Below are positions 40,896 through 50,189 of a stretch of 64,000 nucleotides of DNA, piece after piece. The translations under genes were made by a program, and so were the position numbers. The DNA comes from Nocardia vinacea (GTDB taxonomy: Bacteria; Actinomycetota; Actinomycetes; Mycobacteriales; Mycobacteriaceae). The stretch spans positions 5,332,001 to 5,396,000 of the forward strand of contig NZ_CP109149.1 of NCBI RefSeq assembly GCF_035920345.1. The letters run 5' to 3'. The notes below the pieces were generated by a model. The model was given only the letters and a program-made list of their open reading frames with translations, was not told the DNA's origin and ran no database searches. Within the stretch, counting starts at the first letter, position 1, and every line of letters starts with the position of its first letter.

Positions 40896-42056
40896 ATGAA
40901 CGCGATCGATGAAAGCCAGTCCAGGCGTTGGCGTCTGGTGCTCGGCACCGCCGCCGAACAACCCCTCGGCGACTTGGGTTCCGCGGACGACGAGGCTATG
41001 GATCGAGCCTTGGGTGCGGTCTACAACACCGACGACCAGACCTCTGGTAAACGCTCGGCCGGACTCGGCGGCTCCGCACCGAAGGTGGCCCGCTGGCTCG
41101 GCGATATCCGCACCTACTTCCCGTCCACCGTCGTCGAGGTCATGCAGCGCGATGCCGTCGATCGCCTCAACTTGACCCAACTCCTGCTGGAACCGGAACT
41201 CCTCGAAGCGGTGGAACCCGACGTGCACCTGGTCGGCACCCTGCTGAGCCTGAATCGGGTGATGCCCGAAACCACCAAGGCGACAGCACGAATGGTAGTC
41301 GAGAAGGTGGTCCGCGAAATCGAACAGCGCATTGCCGCACATACCGTCGCGGCGGTATCCGGCGCACTGAACCGCGCCGCCCGCGTCACCCGACCTCGGC
41401 TGCGGGATATCGACTGGGATCGCACCATCCGCAAGAATCTCGCCAACTACCTTCCCGAACACCGGACCGTCGTGCCCGAACGCCTGGTCGGCTACGGCCG
41501 CAAGGCGCAGGCGGTGCGCCGGGATGTCGTCCTAGCCATCGATCAATCCGGTTCGATGGCCTCCAGCGTGGTCTACGCATCGGTCTTCGGCGCGGTCCTG
41601 GCCTCGATGCGGTCGCTGAAAACGTCCCTGGTCGTTTTCGATACCGAGGTCGTCGACCTGACCGAACAACTCACCGATCCGGTCGAGGTCCTCTTCGGCA
41701 CCCAACTCGGCGGCGGCACGGACATCAATCGCGCCATCGCCTATTCCCAATCGCTCATCACCCGCCCCGCAGCCACCCTGTTCGTCCTCATCTCCGACCT
41801 CTATGAGGGCGGTATCCGCGAAGAGATGCTGCGCCGCGTCAACGCCATGCGGGAATCCGGCGTCCAGGTGGTCGTCCTGCTCGCCCTCTCCGACGACGGC
41901 GCTCCCGCCTTCGACCACGACAACGCCGCCGCTCTCGCCGCCCTCGGCATACCGGCCTTCGCCTGCACCCCCGACAAGTTCCCTGACCTGCTCGCTCTCG
42001 CCCTCGACCGGGGTGATATCCAAGCCTGGGCCAACCGAAATGCCGGAACCAGCTGA
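40896..42056 (+). CDS. von Willebrand factor A domain protein
   Basis: A 386-residue cytoplasmic vWA protein, last of the four-gene operon. A helical N-terminal region (about 1-205) precedes the vWA domain with a complete MIDAS: DQSGSM at 216-221, then threonine in GGGTDIN and aspartate in LISDLYEGG. MoxR and vWA proteins typically form a functional pair. The ATG at 40896 is chosen by comparison with the expected N-terminus (SRRWRLVLG); an ATG at 40800 overlapping the DUF5682 stop (ATGA) is in frame and would add 32 poorly structured residues. Confidence 0.88.
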   Translation: MNAIDESQSRRWRLVLGTAAEQPLGDLGSADDEAMDRALGAVYNTDDQTSGKRSAGLGGSAPKVARWLGDIRTYFPSTVVEVMQRDAVDRLNLTQLLLEPELLEAVEPDVHLVGTLLSLNRVMPETTKATARMVVEKVVREIEQRIAAHTVAAVSGALNRAARVTRPRLRDIDWDRTIRKNLANYLPEHRTVVPERLVGYGRKAQAVRRDVVLAIDQSGSMASSVVYASVFGAVLASMRSLKTSLVVFDTEVVDLTEQLTDPVEVLFGTQLGGGTDINRAIAYSQSLITRPAATLFVLISDLYEGGIREEMLRRVNAMRESGVQVVVLLALSDDGAPAFDHDNAAALAALGIPAFACTPDKFPDLLALALDRGDIQAWANRNAGTS

Positions 42057-42057
42057 G

Positions 42058-42885
42058 TCAGCGCGTCGGCACCGGCTGCGGACCCACCGGCCCCATCGCA
42101 CCCCACGCCGTCGCCGAAGCGGGCACAACCAGCGGATGCAGCAGTGCCGCCAACCCGAGCAGCACCACCGCGACAATCGCGTCGAGCCAGTAGTGATTAC
42201 CGGTCCCGACCACGACCACCGTGGTGAGCACCGGATGTGCAAACGCCAGCCACCGCCAGGAACTCCGGGTCGCCGCGACCACGGCGAAGGCCAGCAGCAG
42301 GGCCCACCCCACATGCAGCGAGGGCATGGCCGCGAACTGGTTGGATAGCCCGCCGGAATCCGGTGAGCCATAGACGGATTGGCCGTGTATGGCGGCGAGG
42401 TCGACAAAGCCGAACTCGGGCAGCATGCGCGGCGGCGCGAGCGGTATCAGCACATGCACCACGAGCGCGGCTCCGGTCAATGCCACCATCAGGTTGCGGG
42501 TCCAGCGGTAGTGCTGCGGCCGGAAAACCCACAGCCACAACAGCACCCCGACCGCCACCGTGAAATGTGCGGTGGCGTAATAGAAATTGGCCGGTACCGC
42601 CAGAAAATCCCGATGCAGGAATGCCGCCTGCACCGTGGTCTCCTCCGGCAGTCCGAGCTTGTCCTCGAGCCCGAGCATTTCCCGGGCATTGCCGAGTGCG
42701 TGCACGGTGTCGTCGGCGGTGAACATCCGCCCGACCCGATAGGCCAGATAGAGCACGGTGATCAAAGCGAGTTGCCTGACCGCCTCGCCGCCACGGCCGT
42801 GCACCGCCGCCCTCATCTTCTCGGCGATGCCGCCGACCGCGGGCGAAAAACCCACGTTCGGACCACCGAGACCCACTGCCACCAT
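42058..42885 (-). CDS. PAP2-superfamily membrane phosphatase
   Basis: A 275-residue multi-pass membrane protein of the PAP2 (inositol phosphorylceramide synthase-like) type. Helices are visible at about 45-60, 105-125, 135-150, 190-210 and 235-255. The phosphatase motifs are NQFAAMPSLHVGWAL (PSxH) and GTGNHYWLDAIVA (motif 3 His and Asp). A lipid phosphate or a phosphotransfer role in phospholipid synthesis is likely; substrate unknown. The ATG at 42885 has AGGAGG 9 nt upstream, which favours it over the more distal ATG at 42936. It converges with the vWA gene and has an operator-like palindrome upstream. Confidence 0.86.
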   Translation of the reverse strand: MVAVGLGGPNVGFSPAVGGIAEKMRAAVHGRGGEAVRQLALITVLYLAYRVGRMFTADDTVHALGNAREMLGLEDKLGLPEETTVQAAFLHRDFLAVPANFYYATAHFTVAVGVLLWLWVFRPQHYRWTRNLMVALTGAALVVHVLIPLAPPRMLPEFGFVDLAAIHGQSVYGSPDSGGLSNQFAAMPSLHVGWALLLAFAVVAATRSSWRWLAFAHPVLTTVVVVGTGNHYWLDAIVAVVLLGLAALLHPLVVPASATAWGAMGPVGPQPVPTR

Positions 42886-42921
42886 CGCCAGCGGCCTCCT
42901 TACCCATCCAACCCCACATGT

Positions 42922-42946
42922 TAAACGGAGTAACAACCTCCGTTTA
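42922..42946. promoter_or_regulatory. TAAACGGAG inverted repeat upstream of PAP2 gene
   Basis: TAAACGGAG (42922-42930) and CTCCGTTTA (42938-42946) are perfect 9-bp arms around 7 nt, 37 nt upstream of the PAP2 start. This form is typical of a TetR-family operator, but no regulator gene is adjacent. Confidence 0.6.
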
Positions 42947-43007
42947 CCGTAGCATCACTCGTTAGCCAGACTCAGCACACTGTGACCGGACAGACACATC
43001 TCCGATA

Positions 43008-43647
43008 GGCTGCGCGGCCGTCGTCCGCGCCGCATCGTGCGGACTCGACCGCCGTAGGACCATCGGGCATCTTCGAATTCGGCTGTGATGCAGCGGCACT
43101 CACCCAAGGCATTCGAGCGGCTGGCTGCCCGCGGGCACCATGGCCGCGATCATCGCGGGTCTGTCCCGGGGTGCCGACCTCGGTGCCGCACTCGATCTGG
43201 CCCCGCACTGAACTCACCCGGCACGACGAACACGACGAGACCTCGACCGCCCTCGCCGCCGCCATCGACCTGGCCGCACGCGGGGGCGCCCGGATGCCCG
43301 CGCCGGAGGATATGGAGGGCCTCGGCTGGATCGGCCCGGAAGCCTTGGCCATCGGAGTATTCGCCGCACTCGCCGCCGAGAAGGTCGGTGGCACACCGGA
43401 ACAGATCTTCCGCAACGGAATCCTGTTCGCGGTCAACCATTCCGGCGATAGCGACTCCACCGGAGCCATCTGCGGCAGCATCCTCGGCACCCGCTACGGC
43501 CGCCGCGCCATTCCACACGAATGGTGCACCATGCTCGACGCCGGTCCGATCATCGAACGCTTGGCCACGGACCTCTGTATCGAATTCGGCCCCACTCCGC
43601 CGAGCGACGCATACGGTGCGCCGACGGCGGAGTGGTGTGCCCACTAA
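43008..43647 (+). pseudogene. frameshifted ADP-ribosylglycohydrolase relic
   Basis: Plus-strand pieces of an ADP-ribosylglycohydrolase (DraG-like) appear in order but in changing frames: GCAAVVRAASCGL, then FEFGCDAAALTQ, then a frame with GTMAAIIAGLSRGADLGAALDLA, then ELTRHDEHDETSTAL running to the stop with NHSGDSDSTGAICGSILG. The expected ALTHGHPSG is disrupted by an apparent one-base loss, and a stop interrupts after LDLAPH. The N-terminal domain is missing. At least three frame breaks make a functional gene unlikely. The intact 3' portion alone is a frame of up to 158 codons. Confidence 0.72.
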
Positions 43648-43661
43648 TTTCCGAGGTAGAC

Positions 43662-46190
43662 CTACAAGTCCGCGATGGCGGCCAATGGTGGGGTGCGGGC
43701 GGCGCGAATACCCGGCCACAGCGCGGCGAGCACACCGACCACGGCCGAACTGATGAGCACCAGCACCAGTTGGTTCCATGGGATGGCGATCTCATCGATG
43801 CCCAGATCACGCAGAGTCCGCAGGAAGCCGACACCGAGACCGAGGCCGAGCAGCATGCCGACGATCGCACCGAATACCGCTATCAGCATGGATTCCAGAT
43901 AGATGGTTCGGCGAACCTGCGCCCGCTGCATGCCGACCGCGCGCAACATGCCGATCTCCCGACGCCGCTCCACCACCGACAGCGCCAGGGTATTGACGAT
44001 GCCGAGAATCGCGATCACCACCGCCAGCGCGAGCAATCCGTACAGGATGGCGAGCAGCGTATTGATCTGCTTGCCCTGCGCGCCCTTGAACTCCTCCCGA
44101 TCCTGCACCTGGACCACGACGAACTGCTCGGTCGCATTCTCCAGATCGGTGCGCATCTGAGCCAGATCGGCACCAGGCTCGGCCTTGACGAACATCAACA
44201 GGTTGGTCCGGAAATTGACCGGCATCACCTCGTCGTACATGACCGGCGACACCACCAGCGGTCCGAGCAGCGGCGTCTTCTTATAGATGCCGACCACCTC
44301 GACCGGAACCTTCTTGAACCCCAAGCTCGTCACGGTGACTTGATCGCCGACCTTCCAGCCGCGCTTATCGGCCTCGTCCTCCGAAACCATGACATCGTGG
44401 TCGCCCAGCGTGTTGGTGCCCTTGATCATGTTGTAGTTCAGGACGCTGTCGGGCGAGCCGTCGAATTCTGTGCCGGCCAGCTGCTCATCGCCGACCTTGA
44501 ACGTGACACCGCGCAAGCCGACCACATCGGCCACCCCGGGCACCGATTTGCGCACGGCGTCACCCGCACCGAGCGGAACACCGATCATCTGCGGTCCGGC
44601 CAGCACATAGTCGGCCTTCACTCCCTTGTCGACTATCACGCTCACGCTGGCCTTCGCCGACGCGCCGAGCATGCCGATCGCGGTCACCAGCATCAAACCG
44701 AGGGTAAGCGCGAAAGCCGTTGCGGCAGTGCGCCGTGGGTTGCGCGCGGCATTATTGCGCGACATCCGGCCGATCGGGCCGAACGGCCGCAGCAGCACCC
44801 CGAGACCGCCCACCACCGGCCGCGACAATGCGGGCGCGGCGAGCAATACCGCGAAGATCAGACCGAGCGCGCCGATCCCGACCGTCAGTGCGGCATTGCC
44901 GCCGGTCTTCTGCGCACCGAGTACGACGAGCACCACACCCGCGACGGCCAGCGCACTACCGATACCGGTCCGCAGCCGCAGCGATTCACCGGCCGAGGCG
45001 AACTCCTCGCGCATGGCCTCCACCGGCGGGATCTTGGCGGCCCGACGCGCGGGCGCATAGGCGCTGACCACCGTCACCAACAACCCGACGAGCAGTCCGA
45101 CGATCACCGTGCGCGGCAGCACCGTCAACGATCCGGTCGGCAGGCCGAGATCGAACGCATTGAGCAGTGCCGAAAGCCCGAAGGCCAGACCGATGCCGCC
45201 CACCAAACCGATTGCGCTGCCGACCAATCCGATGACCAGCGCCTCCGCCACCACAGATCGGCCGACCTGTTGTCGACTCGCGCCGACCGCGCGCAGCAGC
45301 GCCAGCTCACGCAACCGCTGGGCCACGATCATCGAGAAGGTGTTGTAGATGATGAAGGTGCCGACGATCAGTGCGATCGCACCGAAGGCGAGCAGGAAGT
45401 AATTGATGAAGTTGAGCGCGTTGGAGACTTCCTTCTTCAGATCGGCGCGCACCTGATCGCCGTTCTGCACCTTGTAATCCACCAGCACGTTCGCGATCTT
45501 GTCGCGCAGATCGTCGCCCGGTATACCGACGGCCGCGATATCGATATAGGCGACATGCGAGCCGTCGGTGAACAGCTGTCGCGCCTGCGCGTCGTCGAAC
45601 AGCACGCCGATGAAACCGCCGGTGTCCGAAGGGACTTCGTAGATTCCGGTGAGGGTGACGTCGATCGGATTGCCGTGTGAGGGAACCAGCACCTTGGTTT
45701 TGTCGCCGACATGCAGGCCCGCGCGTTCGGCGCCACCGGTATTGAGTGCGATTTCGCCCACGTGCGCCGGCGGGACGCCCTGCACGAACTTGTCCGGTTC
45801 GGCGACCGCCTTATCCGGCGGTATATAGGACTGGCCGAAAGTGGGTGCGCCACCGGTCTGTACGGCCTTCTTACCATCCGGATACAGCAGCACCAGCGGT
45901 CCGTTGACGCTCGGCGCGACCGCCCGCACCCCGTCCATCTTCGAGATCTGATCGACCACGCTGAGCGGAATGCCCTGTGCCTGTTGCTTTTGCGGACTCA
46001 CCCGCACATCGACGCCCTTGGCCTGATTGGCGAAGATCCCGTCGAAGGTCCGCTGGAGCGTATCGGTGAAGACGAATGACCCTGCGATGAATGCGGTTCC
46101 GAGCACCACCGAAAGCAGGGTCAGTGCCAGTCGCACCTTGTGCGCGGCGAGATTGCGCAAGACCACCTTGCGCATCGGTTTGCCGCTCAT
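43662..46190 (-). CDS. MacB/FtsX-type ABC transporter permease
   Basis: An 842-residue permease with two FtsX cores: an N-terminal helix (about 20-40), a large extracellular MacB_PCD domain (about 45-255), three helices (about 265-405), a short linker, three further helices (about 430-510), a second PCD domain (about 515-700) and three C-terminal helices (about 725-830). Such proteins act as mechanotransmitters or lipoprotein/peptide exporters. The ATG overlaps the ATPase gene stop (TAATG), so the pair forms one complex. Substrate unknown. Confidence 0.9.
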   Translation of the reverse strand: MSGKPMRKVVLRNLAAHKVRLALTLLSVVLGTAFIAGSFVFTDTLQRTFDGIFANQAKGVDVRVSPQKQQAQGIPLSVVDQISKMDGVRAVAPSVNGPLVLLYPDGKKAVQTGGAPTFGQSYIPPDKAVAEPDKFVQGVPPAHVGEIALNTGGAERAGLHVGDKTKVLVPSHGNPIDVTLTGIYEVPSDTGGFIGVLFDDAQARQLFTDGSHVAYIDIAAVGIPGDDLRDKIANVLVDYKVQNGDQVRADLKKEVSNALNFINYFLLAFGAIALIVGTFIIYNTFSMIVAQRLRELALLRAVGASRQQVGRSVVAEALVIGLVGSAIGLVGGIGLAFGLSALLNAFDLGLPTGSLTVLPRTVIVGLLVGLLVTVVSAYAPARRAAKIPPVEAMREEFASAGESLRLRTGIGSALAVAGVVLVVLGAQKTGGNAALTVGIGALGLIFAVLLAAPALSRPVVGGLGVLLRPFGPIGRMSRNNAARNPRRTAATAFALTLGLMLVTAIGMLGASAKASVSVIVDKGVKADYVLAGPQMIGVPLGAGDAVRKSVPGVADVVGLRGVTFKVGDEQLAGTEFDGSPDSVLNYNMIKGTNTLGDHDVMVSEDEADKRGWKVGDQVTVTSLGFKKVPVEVVGIYKKTPLLGPLVVSPVMYDEVMPVNFRTNLLMFVKAEPGADLAQMRTDLENATEQFVVVQVQDREEFKGAQGKQINTLLAILYGLLALAVVIAILGIVNTLALSVVERRREIGMLRAVGMQRAQVRRTIYLESMLIAVFGAIVGMLLGLGLGVGFLRTLRDLGIDEIAIPWNQLVLVLISSAVVGVLAALWPGIRAARTPPLAAIADL

Positions 46191-46963
46191 TACACCTGCT
46201 CCAGCGACTTCATCTTGTCGAGCACCGATTCGGCGGTCGGATCGCGCAACTCGTCGACAATGCGACCGTCCGCCAGGAACACCACCCGGTCGGCATATCC
46301 CGCCGCGTGCGGTTCATGGGTGACGATGACGACCGTCTGCCCGAATTCGTCCACCGCCGCGCGCAGGATCGACAGCACCTCCTCCGAGGCGCGCGAATCG
46401 AGGTTGCCGGTCGGCTCGTCACCGAAGATGATCTCCGGCTTACCGGCCAGCGCCCGCGCGCACGCCACCCGCTGCTGCTGCCCGCCGGACAGTTCGCTCG
46501 GCCGGTGGGTGAGTCGATCGGTGAGCCCGAGCCGCTTGATGACCGTATCCAGCCAATCCTGGTCGGGCTTGCGGCTGGCAATATCCAGCGGCAAGGTGAT
46601 GTTCTCCTGCGCGGTCAGCGTCGGCACCAGGTTGAATGCCTGGAAGACGAAGCCGATGCGGTCGCGCCGCAGCTGGGTCATCTGCTTATCGGAGAGCCCC
46701 GCGAGATCGGTATCGCCGATCCGCACGGTTCCGGTGCTGGCGCTGTCCAGGCCGGCCAGGCAGTGCATCAGGGTCGATTTGCCCGATCCGGAGGGCCCCA
46801 TGATCGCGGTGAACTCCCCCTTCACGAATTCGGCCGATATCCCATCCAGTGCCCTGACCTGAGTATCTCCGTGGCCGTAGACCTTCACCAGGTCGATGGC
46901 GCGTGCCGCGACCGTGGCGGCAGCCGATTTCTCGAGGTCGGCACCTAGGGCGTGCGAAGTCAT
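46190..46963 (-). CDS. MacB/LolD-type ABC ATPase
   Basis: A 257-residue ATP-binding subunit. Walker A GPSGSGKST at 56-64, Q-loop FVFQAFNLVP, signature LSGGQQQRVACARAL at about 158, Walker B IIFGDEPTGNLDS and switch His in IVTHEPHAAGYA. The sequence is typical of the LolD/MacB/FtsE group that pairs with FtsX-type permeases, as here. Start at the ATG at 46963. Preceded by an 81-bp gap after the thioesterase gene. Confidence 0.93.
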   Translation of the reverse strand: MTSHALGADLEKSAAATVAARAIDLVKVYGHGDTQVRALDGISAEFVKGEFTAIMGPSGSGKSTLMHCLAGLDSASTGTVRIGDTDLAGLSDKQMTQLRRDRIGFVFQAFNLVPTLTAQENITLPLDIASRKPDQDWLDTVIKRLGLTDRLTHRPSELSGGQQQRVACARALAGKPEIIFGDEPTGNLDSRASEEVLSILRAAVDEFGQTVVIVTHEPHAAGYADRVVFLADGRIVDELRDPTAESVLDKMKSLEQV

Positions 46964-47044
46964 GGAATCCAGTCTGTCGGGTATCGCGTGCCCGCGCCAT
47001 CAGGGACCTCCCCCAACTCTCGAGGTCTCAATGAACCCTTAGAA

Positions 47045-47470
47045 CTACGCCGACCGGCCCAGACCGAAGACGGTCGGATTCTCCGCGAGGTCGCGGAAGT
47101 AGCGCGCGGCGTCCGGTACCAAGCGGCGTTCGGTGAGATCGAGCAGACCGCCGACGCCGACGATCTCCGCGGAGACCGTGCCATCCGCCTTGCGGATCTC
47201 CTGGATGGTCTGGTGGGTCTTGCCATCCCAGGCGAAATCGCAAGTGACAGTGACCTCGTCGCCCACAAAGAGTTCCTGTTTGAATTCGAGCGTCACCCGC
47301 AGCGAGATCGGCCCGACCCCGGCGTCCAGCAACTTCTCCTGGGATAAGCCGCCTTCCCACAGGCAGGCCCAGCGGGCCCGTTCCGCGTATTGCAGATAGA
47401 CGGCCTGGTTCATATGTCCGTTGCCATCGATGTCCTCGGGCGACACGGTGATGGAGAGCGCGAATCCCAT
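47045..47470 (-). CDS. hotdog-fold acyl-CoA thioesterase
   Basis: A 141-residue 4HBT/YbgC-like thioesterase that cleaves acyl-CoA to acid and CoA. The catalytic region DIDGNGHMNQAVYLQYAERARW (about 11-32) matches the D-x-G/N-H-MN hotdog motif. Start at the ATG at 47470, where the fold begins; the longer open frame upstream has no support. Physiological substrate unknown. The 155-bp gap to the TetR gene contains nothing I can identify. Confidence 0.88.
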   Translation of the reverse strand: MGFALSITVSPEDIDGNGHMNQAVYLQYAERARWACLWEGGLSQEKLLDAGVGPISLRVTLEFKQELFVGDEVTVTCDFAWDGKTHQTIQEIRKADGTVSAEIVGVGGLLDLTERRLVPDAARYFRDLAENPTVFGLGRSA

Positions 47471-47625
47471 TGGCTCACGGTAGCGGCGGGGTACGACAAG
47501 TACCCGCCGCCACCGCACCGGCCTCATGCCTTGATGAAGTCGAGTATGTCGGCATTGAGCCTTGTTGATGGTGCGAACCACGCCCGGCGAAATAGTGCGG
47601 CGGCCCCGCGATGACGGGGAAGGAG

Positions 47626-48204
47626 CTACTTCAGAATCAGCAGCGCCGACTTCTCTATGCGGTCGGCGATTTCGGAGTAGGAGGCGTAGCCCATGCCCGC
47701 ACGGACGAGTGCGCCCGCGTAGACGAGTTCGAGGGATTCGACTACGTCCTGGTCGGCGTCGGGGCCGAGGGCGCGGACCAGTCGTTTGCGGATTTCCATG
47801 CCGATCCGCGCGCGGAGGTGGGCGACGTCGGGATCGCGGCCGAGCAGGGCACTGGTGACGGCGCCCGAGAGTTCCTGTTCGTCGGCGACGAGCATGGCGA
47901 TATTGCGGAGTTCGGCGACGACCCGGACGGTGGGGTCCGGGTCATCGCTGACGGGAGCCGAACTGGCGAACAGGCGACGCCAGAAGATCTCGGCGACGAG
48001 GTGTTCCTTCGAGGAGAAGTAGGTATACGCCGTGGCGGTGCCGACGCCGGCCGCCGCGGCGACCATGCGGATGGTCATCCCCGCGAAGCCTTCGCGCGCA
48101 AGCACTTCCACCGCGGCCTTGGTCAGCTTGTCAACGGTGTCGGCCTGTTTCTCGGTGAGGCGACGCCGGGTCGCCTCCAGGATGATGGACTCGCCTTCGG
48201 ACAT
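47626..48204 (-). CDS. TetR-family regulator of the catabolic operon
   Basis: A 192-residue repressor: helix-turn-helix at about 25-70 (MTIRMVAAAAGVGTATAYTYFSSKEHLVAEIF) and a helical effector domain. It is the last gene of the minus-strand catabolic operon, 11 nt after the FAD dehydrogenase, so it is probably autoregulated with it. Its operator may be the GTCCAGACA half-sites in the divergent promoter region near 53.4-53.6 kb; the KstR-like sites nearby are an alternative target. Confidence 0.88.
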   Translation of the reverse strand: MSEGESIILEATRRRLTEKQADTVDKLTKAAVEVLAREGFAGMTIRMVAAAAGVGTATAYTYFSSKEHLVAEIFWRRLFASSAPVSDDPDPTVRVVAELRNIAMLVADEQELSGAVTSALLGRDPDVAHLRARIGMEIRKRLVRALGPDADQDVVESLELVYAGALVRAGMGYASYSEIADRIEKSALLILK

Positions 48205-48215
48205 GTGTCTAGATC

Positions 48216-49682
48216 CTACTTTGCGGCGGCGCGGCCGGCGCGCCGGCCATAGAAGCTACCGTCACCGAGAGACGCACCGCTGACATAGCCGCCGGCACAG
48301 AGCCCGGAGGTGCAGCGGCCCGCGGCGAACAGGCCGGGAATCGGTTCACCGGAGACGTGCAGCACTCGCGAGTCCAGGTCGGTGCGCAGGCCGCCGAGGG
48401 TGAAACCCGCAGTGAATCCCCGCATGTCGAAGGCGGCGAGCGGGGTGCCGATCGGCTTGACCCACTGCGGCTTCTTCCCGAGCAGCGGATCCTTGCCGTC
48501 GACGGCGTGCAGGTTGTAGCACTCGACGGTGCCCTGCAGCGCGCGCTCCGGCAGACCCATATCGGATTCCAACTCCGCGACCGTCTCGGCCGCCCAGGTC
48601 GGCGGCTGCCGGAAGAACGGCGTGGATGTCACGGTGGCCAGCGCCGCCTCGAGCGACTCCTCATCGATGACCAGAAATGCCTGATTATCCTGCTGGATCA
48701 GCGTCGCCTGCCCGATCCGCCCCGGATATGTGTCCTCCGGGATATAACGCTGGCCGCGCCCGTTGACCAGGATGCCGCGCGCCAGCAGCTGCGGATCTCC
48801 GAAGAACGCCACCTCGGTGGCATCCATATGCGCCAATTCCGCACCGAGCGCCTGCGCGACCAGGATGCCGATGCCGTCGTGCTCTTCGATGGCGGCGGCG
48901 GGCCGTCCGATCAGCCGCGGCGCATAGGCCTCGATCATCTGCTGGTGGTAGGCGAAACTGCCGGTGGCGAGCACGACCCCGTGTTCGGCGCGGATCGCGA
49001 CCTCCTTGCCGAAGCGCGTCGCGAGGACGCCGACCACCCGATCGGTCTCGTCGATCACCAGCCGCCGGATCCTGATGTCGTATTCGACACCGACACCGAG
49101 ACTTTCGGCGGTATCGGCCAGCGGCTTCATCAGCATGTAGCCGCCGCTCTTGGCGCCGATCTTTTTATCCGCCATTTGCGGAACATGGCCGCGCGGAGCG
49201 GGTTTCGCGATCGCATTGAACGGTGCGGCATTCTCGCCGCCGGAGTACATCAGTCCTTCGTCGTGCGGCGGCTCCCAGCCGGGCTCACCCCAGAACTCCT
49301 CCTTGAACGGCACCCCGCAGGAGACCAGCCAGTTGTAGTGCTCGACGCTGTTCTGGCAGTAGTCCGCGATTTTCGCCCTATCCTGTCCGGGACCCAGCGC
49401 GGCCTGCAGGAATGTCTCCATATTCTCCGGCGTGTCCTCGAAGCCGAGCGCCTGCTGCAAGGGAGTGCCGCCACCGAGGTAGATGAATCCGCCCGCCATG
49501 GCCGCCGCACCGCCCCAGCCGCCGGTGCGCTCCAGGATCAGCACCTCGGCGCCGGCGCGGGCGGCCTCGATGGCGGCGCAGACACCGGCGATGCCGTATC
49601 CGGCGACGACGACATCCGCCTCGAAATCCCACGCGGCAATCGCGTCGGCACGCAGCGGCCGGATCTTTGCTGCATCAGACAT
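48216..49682 (-). CDS. FAD-dependent dehydrogenase (ketosteroid dehydrogenase/fumarate reductase family)
   Basis: A 488-residue flavoprotein of the FAD_binding_2 family that includes 3-ketosteroid 1-dehydrogenases and fumarate reductase flavoproteins. The Rossmann motif VVVAGYGIAGVCAAIEAARAG (about 25-45), an internal GGYMLMKPLADTAESLGV, GVVLATGSFAYHQQ and C-terminal GLFAAGRCTSGLCAGGYVSG are all present. It probably introduces or reduces a C=C bond in a cyclic or terpenoid intermediate; exact substrate not deducible. Start at the ATG at 49682. Confidence 0.84.
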   Translation of the reverse strand: MSDAAKIRPLRADAIAAWDFEADVVVAGYGIAGVCAAIEAARAGAEVLILERTGGWGGAAAMAGGFIYLGGGTPLQQALGFEDTPENMETFLQAALGPGQDRAKIADYCQNSVEHYNWLVSCGVPFKEEFWGEPGWEPPHDEGLMYSGGENAAPFNAIAKPAPRGHVPQMADKKIGAKSGGYMLMKPLADTAESLGVGVEYDIRIRRLVIDETDRVVGVLATRFGKEVAIRAEHGVVLATGSFAYHQQMIEAYAPRLIGRPAAAIEEHDGIGILVAQALGAELAHMDATEVAFFGDPQLLARGILVNGRGQRYIPEDTYPGRIGQATLIQQDNQAFLVIDEESLEAALATVTSTPFFRQPPTWAAETVAELESDMGLPERALQGTVECYNLHAVDGKDPLLGKKPQWVKPIGTPLAAFDMRGFTAGFTLGGLRTDLDSRVLHVSGEPIPGLFAAGRCTSGLCAGGYVSGASLGDGSFYGRRAGRAAAK

Positions 49683-49694
49683 GTTTCGCGTTCC

Positions 49695-50189
49695 TCACTT
49701 GCTCACGTCTTCGGACGACAGAGACGATTCGGACTCCCCCACCTGTTCGGACTGCTTGCGTGCCGCCTTTTTCTGTTGGGCGACAATCGTTCCCACCAGC
49801 AGGTCGAGTTTGGTGCCGGTCGGCCAGCCGACGTAATAGCAGAGGAACAGCGCGATCTCGTGCAGCTGCGCCTCGGTCAATTCCGCATTGCGCAGCGCGG
49901 CGCCGATCTGGATGCCCGCCGTATCCATCGCGCCCTGGGCGGCGAGCGCACCGAGCAGGATCAGTCGGCGGTCCCGAATGGTGAGCCCAGGGCGCGACCA
50001 GATTTCGGCGAACAGATGATCGGCCGTCACGGCGAAATGGTCGCTGGGGTAGTCCTGGAATTCGGTGCCGTAGACCTCGGCCATCTTGGCCAGCCCGCGC
50101 TGACGTACCGAATCATCAGATCCGTTGTCACGCGCACCCGTCACCTGACCGCCGCTCCTCATCGAATCGCTACGCGATACTTCACTCAT
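49695..50189 (-). CDS. carboxymuconolactone decarboxylase-family protein
   Basis: A 164-residue CMD/AhpD-like protein: the core (about 40-135) has GLTIRDRRLILLGALAAQG and LTEAQLHEIALFLCYYVGWPTG, typical of CMD-type decarboxylases; the peroxidase CxxC is absent, so decarboxylase or hydrolase-like activity is more likely. The first 18 residues (SEVSRSDSMRSGGQVTGAR region) are encoded by a 50-bp repeat shared with the ALDH upstream, suggesting a captured leader. The ATG at 50189 overlaps the upstream gene's stop region. Confidence 0.83.
   Translation of the reverse strand: MSEVSRSDSMRSGGQVTGARDNGSDDSVRQRGLAKMAEVYGTEFQDYPSDHFAVTADHLFAEIWSRPGLTIRDRRLILLGALAAQGAMDTAGIQIGAALRNAELTEAQLHEIALFLCYYVGWPTGTKLDLLVGTIVAQQKKAARKQSEQVGESESSLSSEDVSK
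50131..50180 (-). repeat. 50-bp repeat, copy 1 (in CMD 5' end)
   Basis: The reverse complement of 53350-53399 differs at about 10 of 50 positions (80% identity), and 51829-51878 is a further copy on the plus strand. It contains the dyad ATCGC-N3-GCGAT. In this copy it encodes the N-terminal residues of the CMD protein. Confidence 0.78.

Noticed and set aside
43521-45680. 719-codon plus-strand frame opposite the FtsX-type permease
   Set aside because: Antisense shadow with a His/Arg/Gln-rich translation; the permease frame has full membrane topology and a partner ATPase.
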